Shown here one piece after another: positions 15,141-17,195 of a stretch of 17,195 nt of DNA (positions are counted from its first letter, which is position 1; every line of letters begins with the position of its first letter). The stretch comes from Melioribacteraceae bacterium (lineage in GTDB: Bacteria; Bacteroidota; Ignavibacteria; Ignavibacteriales; Melioribacteraceae), in contig WGAL01000153.1 in NCBI GenBank assembly GCA_015494845.1, forward strand, positions 1 through 17,195, read 5' to 3'. A program made the translations under genes and the position numbers. The notes under the pieces are model-generated. The model did no database searches, had not been told where the DNA came from, and saw only the letters and a list, made by a program, of their open reading frames with translations.

Positions 15141-15149
15141 TTTTGTCAA
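15121..15149 (-). promoter_or_regulatory. Sigma-70-type promoter of the str-S10-spc cluster
   Basis: On the minus strand the -35 box TTGACA (15149-15144) is a perfect consensus. It is followed by a 17-bp spacer and the -10 box TATATT (15126-15121), five of six. Upstream of -35 lies an A/T-rich stretch with two tandem GTTAAATA units, resembling an UP element. Initiation is expected near 15113-15115, giving a leader of about 30 nt to rpsL. It lies in the only gap of notable length between rpoC and rpsL, so it likely drives the downstream genes, in addition to any read-through from rpoBC. Confidence 0.8.
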
Positions 15150-15174
15150 GTTATCTTATTTAACTATTTAACAT

Positions 15175-17195
15175 TTATGCTTTTTCTTCCGGTTTTTCTA
15201 CTTGATTTTCATCATTTTCGTCGTTTTCTTCAAACAACGCCATTTCTTCTTCCGGAATTTCAATCTGAATATTTCTATATTTTTTAAGTCCTGTACCGGC
15301 AGGAATCAAATGTCCCATAATCACGTTTTCTTTCAAGCCGAGCAAATTGTCGCGTTTTGCTTGAATTGCCGCATTCGTAAGAACCTTTGTCGTCTCTTGG
15401 AACGATGCCGCGGAAATGAAGCTTTCGGTAGAAAGAGCCGCTTGCGTAATACCGAGCAATACGTTGTCATAAGTTGCCGGTTCGGCGTCTCTAACTTTAA
15501 GCTCTTTCTCGCCTCTTCTCTTCAACGAGTTCATAATCTCGCGGTATTTTGCTCTCGTGATTAATTGACCTTCGCGCAATTTCGAATCGCCTGGGTCTTC
15601 TACGTAAACCATATTTTGAATGCGTGAGTTCTCAATGTTAAATTTAACGCGGTCAACCAAATCTTCTTCGATAAAGTCGGTATCACCTGAAGTTACGATT
15701 CTTACTTTCTGCAACATTTGGCGAACAATAACCTCAATGTGCTTATCGTTAATCTTAACGCCTTGCAAACGATAAACTTCTTGGATTTCGTTTACAAGAT
15801 ATTCCTGAACCGCGTTCGTTCCTTTGATTTTCAGAATATCATGCGGGTCAATTGGTCCGTCGGTGATTTTCTCGCCGGCTGTAATTTCGTCGCCGTCTTG
15901 AACCAAAATATGTTTACCGTAAGCTACGGAATATACTTTCTGGATCGAACCGTCGTAAGATTCCACGATAATTTCACGGGAACCACGTTTACGCGCTCCG
16001 TATTTTACGATACCTTCGATTTCTGAAACAATCGCCGGGTCGTGCGGGCTGCGCGCTTCGAAAAGCTCGGTAACGCGAGGCAGACCGCCGGTGATGTCGC
16101 GCGTTTTTGAAGTTTGTTTTGCGATTTTCGCCAATGTCGCGCCGGCTTTTATTTCGTCGCCTTCGTCAACCGCAAGGTGAGCGCCGATTGGCATATTAAA
16201 TACTTTCTCGGTTCCGTCTTCCGCAACAATCACAATCGAAGGATTGAGCGTCTTTTCTTTCGATTCGATGATAACTTTCTGAACGTGTCCGGTTTGCGTA
16301 TCCGAAACGTCTTTAACGGTATTTCCGTTAATCAAATCGACAAATTTAACTTTACCGGAAATATCGGAAATAATTACCGCGTTGTACGGGTCATGGTAAT
16401 ACAACGGTTGTTTTTTCTTAACCTTATCGCCGTCGCTAATTAAAAGTTCTGCGCCGTAAGGAACTTCGTAACGTTTGATTACTCTGCCTTCGTCGTCTTT
16501 AATTTTAATTACGCCGCGACGTCCGATAATAACTTTAACATTTGTTGTATCGCCGAAAATATCGGTTTTTTCGTAATCAACATATTTGATTTTCTCAAAT
16601 TCGGCAACGCCGTCAACAGAAGATTCAACTTGCGATTGCGAAGCAATGTGCGAAGAAGTACCGCCCAAGTGGAAAGTTCTCAACGTAAGCTGCGTTCCCG
16701 GCTCGCCGATTGATTGAGCCGCAACAATACCCACCGCTTCGCCGACTTCCACAAGTTTGCCTGTGGTCAAGTTTCTTCCATAACATTTAGCGCAAACGCC
16801 GTGTTCGGATTCGCAAGTTAATACGGTTCTGATAAATACGGATTCGATATTCGCTTCTTCAATTTTCTTTGCGATATCTTCGGTAATCATTTCGCCGGCT
16901 TCAATAATCACTTCGTCTGTAATCGGATGATAAACATCTTCTTGCGCAACGCGTCCGGTAATACGCTCGGCGAGAGATTCTTTTATTTCTTCGCCGTCTT
17001 TCAAAGCGGTTGTGTAAACGCCGCGGATTGTTCCGCAATCTTCTTCAGAAATAATCACGTCTTGCGCAACGTCGGTCAATCTTCTTGTAAGGTAACCGGC
17101 ATCCGCAGTTTTCAACGCGGTATCAGCCAAACCTTTACGCGCACCGTGCGTTGAAATAAAGTATTCGAGAACCGACAAACCTTCCTTGAAGTTCG
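15175..17195 (-). CDS. rpoC: RNA polymerase beta' subunit, C-terminal 672 residues (runs off right edge)
   Basis: The frame stays open to the right edge, so the N-terminal part is outside the window. Counting from the first whole codon (17193), residues 1-40 are the bridge helix ([20 protein letters not shown] and beyond). The second zinc site is complete: Cys53, Cys127, Cys134 and Cys137 ([11 protein letters not shown]). The trigger loop starts with [19 protein letters not shown], ending near 178. An insertion of about 180 residues then separates the trigger-loop halves, up to [18 protein letters not shown], in the position of the E. coli SI3 insertion. The C-terminus has the conserved [20 protein letters not shown], then [14 protein letters not shown] and [12 protein letters not shown] [12 protein letters not shown]. 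It ends with an acidic tail. The stop lies 89 bp before rpsL. Confidence 0.99.
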   Translation of the reverse strand, partial: NFKEGLSVLEYFISTHGARKGLADTALKTADAGYLTRRLTDVAQDVIISEEDCGTIRGVYTTALKDGEEIKESLAERITGRVAQEDVYHPITDEVIIEAGEMITEDIAKKIEEANIESVFIRTVLTCESEHGVCAKCYGRNLTTGKLVEVGEAVGIVAAQSIGEPGTQLTLRTFHLGGTSSHIASQSQVESSVDGVAEFEKIKYVDYEKTDIFGDTTNVKVIIGRRGVIKIKDDEGRVIKRYEVPYGAELLISDGDKVKKKQPLYYHDPYNAVIISDISGKVKFVDLINGNTVKDVSDTQTGHVQKVIIESKEKTLNPSIVIVAEDGTEKVFNMPIGAHLAVDEGDEIKAGATLAKIAKQTSKTRDITGGLPRVTELFEARSPHDPAIVSEIEGIVKYGARKRGSREIIVESYDGSIQKVYSVAYGKHILVQDGDEITAGEKITDGPIDPHDILKIKGTNAVQEYLVNEIQEVYRLQGVKINDKHIEVIVRQMLQKVRIVTSGDTDFIEEDLVDRVKFNIENSRIQNMVYVEDPGDSKLREGQLITRAKYREIMNSLKRRGEKELKVRDAEPATYDNVLLGITQAALSTESFISAASFQETTKVLTNAAIQAKRDNLLGLKENVIMGHLIPAGTGLKKYRNIQIEIPEEEMALFEENDENDENQVEKPEEKA

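Noticed and set aside
15115..15145. Intrinsic terminator on the plus strand (stem then TTTTT)
   Set aside because: No plus-strand gene precedes it, the stem has a C-A mismatch in that direction, and the T-run is part of the minus-strand -35 region. I list it as a dyad instead.

Overview
The window is a continuous stretch of the core translation and transcription gene cluster, read entirely from the minus strand. In transcription order (right to left) it holds the 3' part of rpoC, then rpsL-rpsG-fusA-tuf (str group), rpsJ-rplC-rplD-rplW-rplB-rpsS-rplV-rpsC-rplP-rpmC-rpsQ (S10 group), rplN-rplX-rplE-rpsN-rpsH-rplF-rplR-[tRNA-Gln]-rpsE-rpmD-rplO-secY (spc group) and the first 58 codons of map. 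Every protein gene is a recognisable orthologue of near-normal length. I see no mobile element, CRISPR array, toxin or defence gene.

Organism: an AT-rich bacterium whose RpoC trigger loop carries a large insertion of about 180 residues, as in many diderm lineages. The EF-Tu and EF-G sequences, tuf lying between fusA and rpsJ, and map directly after secY suggest the FCB (Fibrobacterota-Chlorobiota-Bacteroidota) superphylum or a near relative. Strong Shine-Dalgarno (SD) sites and a textbook sigma-70-type promoter argue against Bacteroidia proper. The phylum is not settled from this window alone.

Layout: (1) 15175-17195 is the RpoC C-terminal third. (2) The 89-bp gap 15086-15174 holds a near-consensus promoter (TTGACA, 17 bp, TATATT) with an AT-rich upstream segment, overlapped by a 26-bp dyad. 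(3) 10889-15085 encodes S12, S7, EF-G and EF-Tu. (4) The 65-bp gap 10824-10888 holds a GC-rich stem-loop without a U-tract. (5) 5810-10823 is the S10 group. (6) 184-5783 is the spc group, interrupted at 2699-2815 by a tRNA-Gln(UUG) gene on the operon strand. (7) 1-175 is the start of map, opening with an inferred TTG.

Between the promoter at 15121-15149 and the left edge I find no convincing factor-independent terminator on the coding strand. Twenty-six complete protein genes, one tRNA and the start of map may therefore form one transcript, with S12, S7, EF-G and EF-Tu made alongside the ribosomal proteins and SecY. The least ordinary element is the tRNA-Gln between L18 and S5: its maturation by RNase P and a 3' endonuclease would cut the spc message in two. 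Several genes use TTG (rpsC, rpsE, map) or GTG (rpsL, rpsJ, rplF) starts. Most of these, but not rplF or map, have strong SD sites. Four start positions (rpmD, rplX, rplC, rpsJ) were set by SD spacing.
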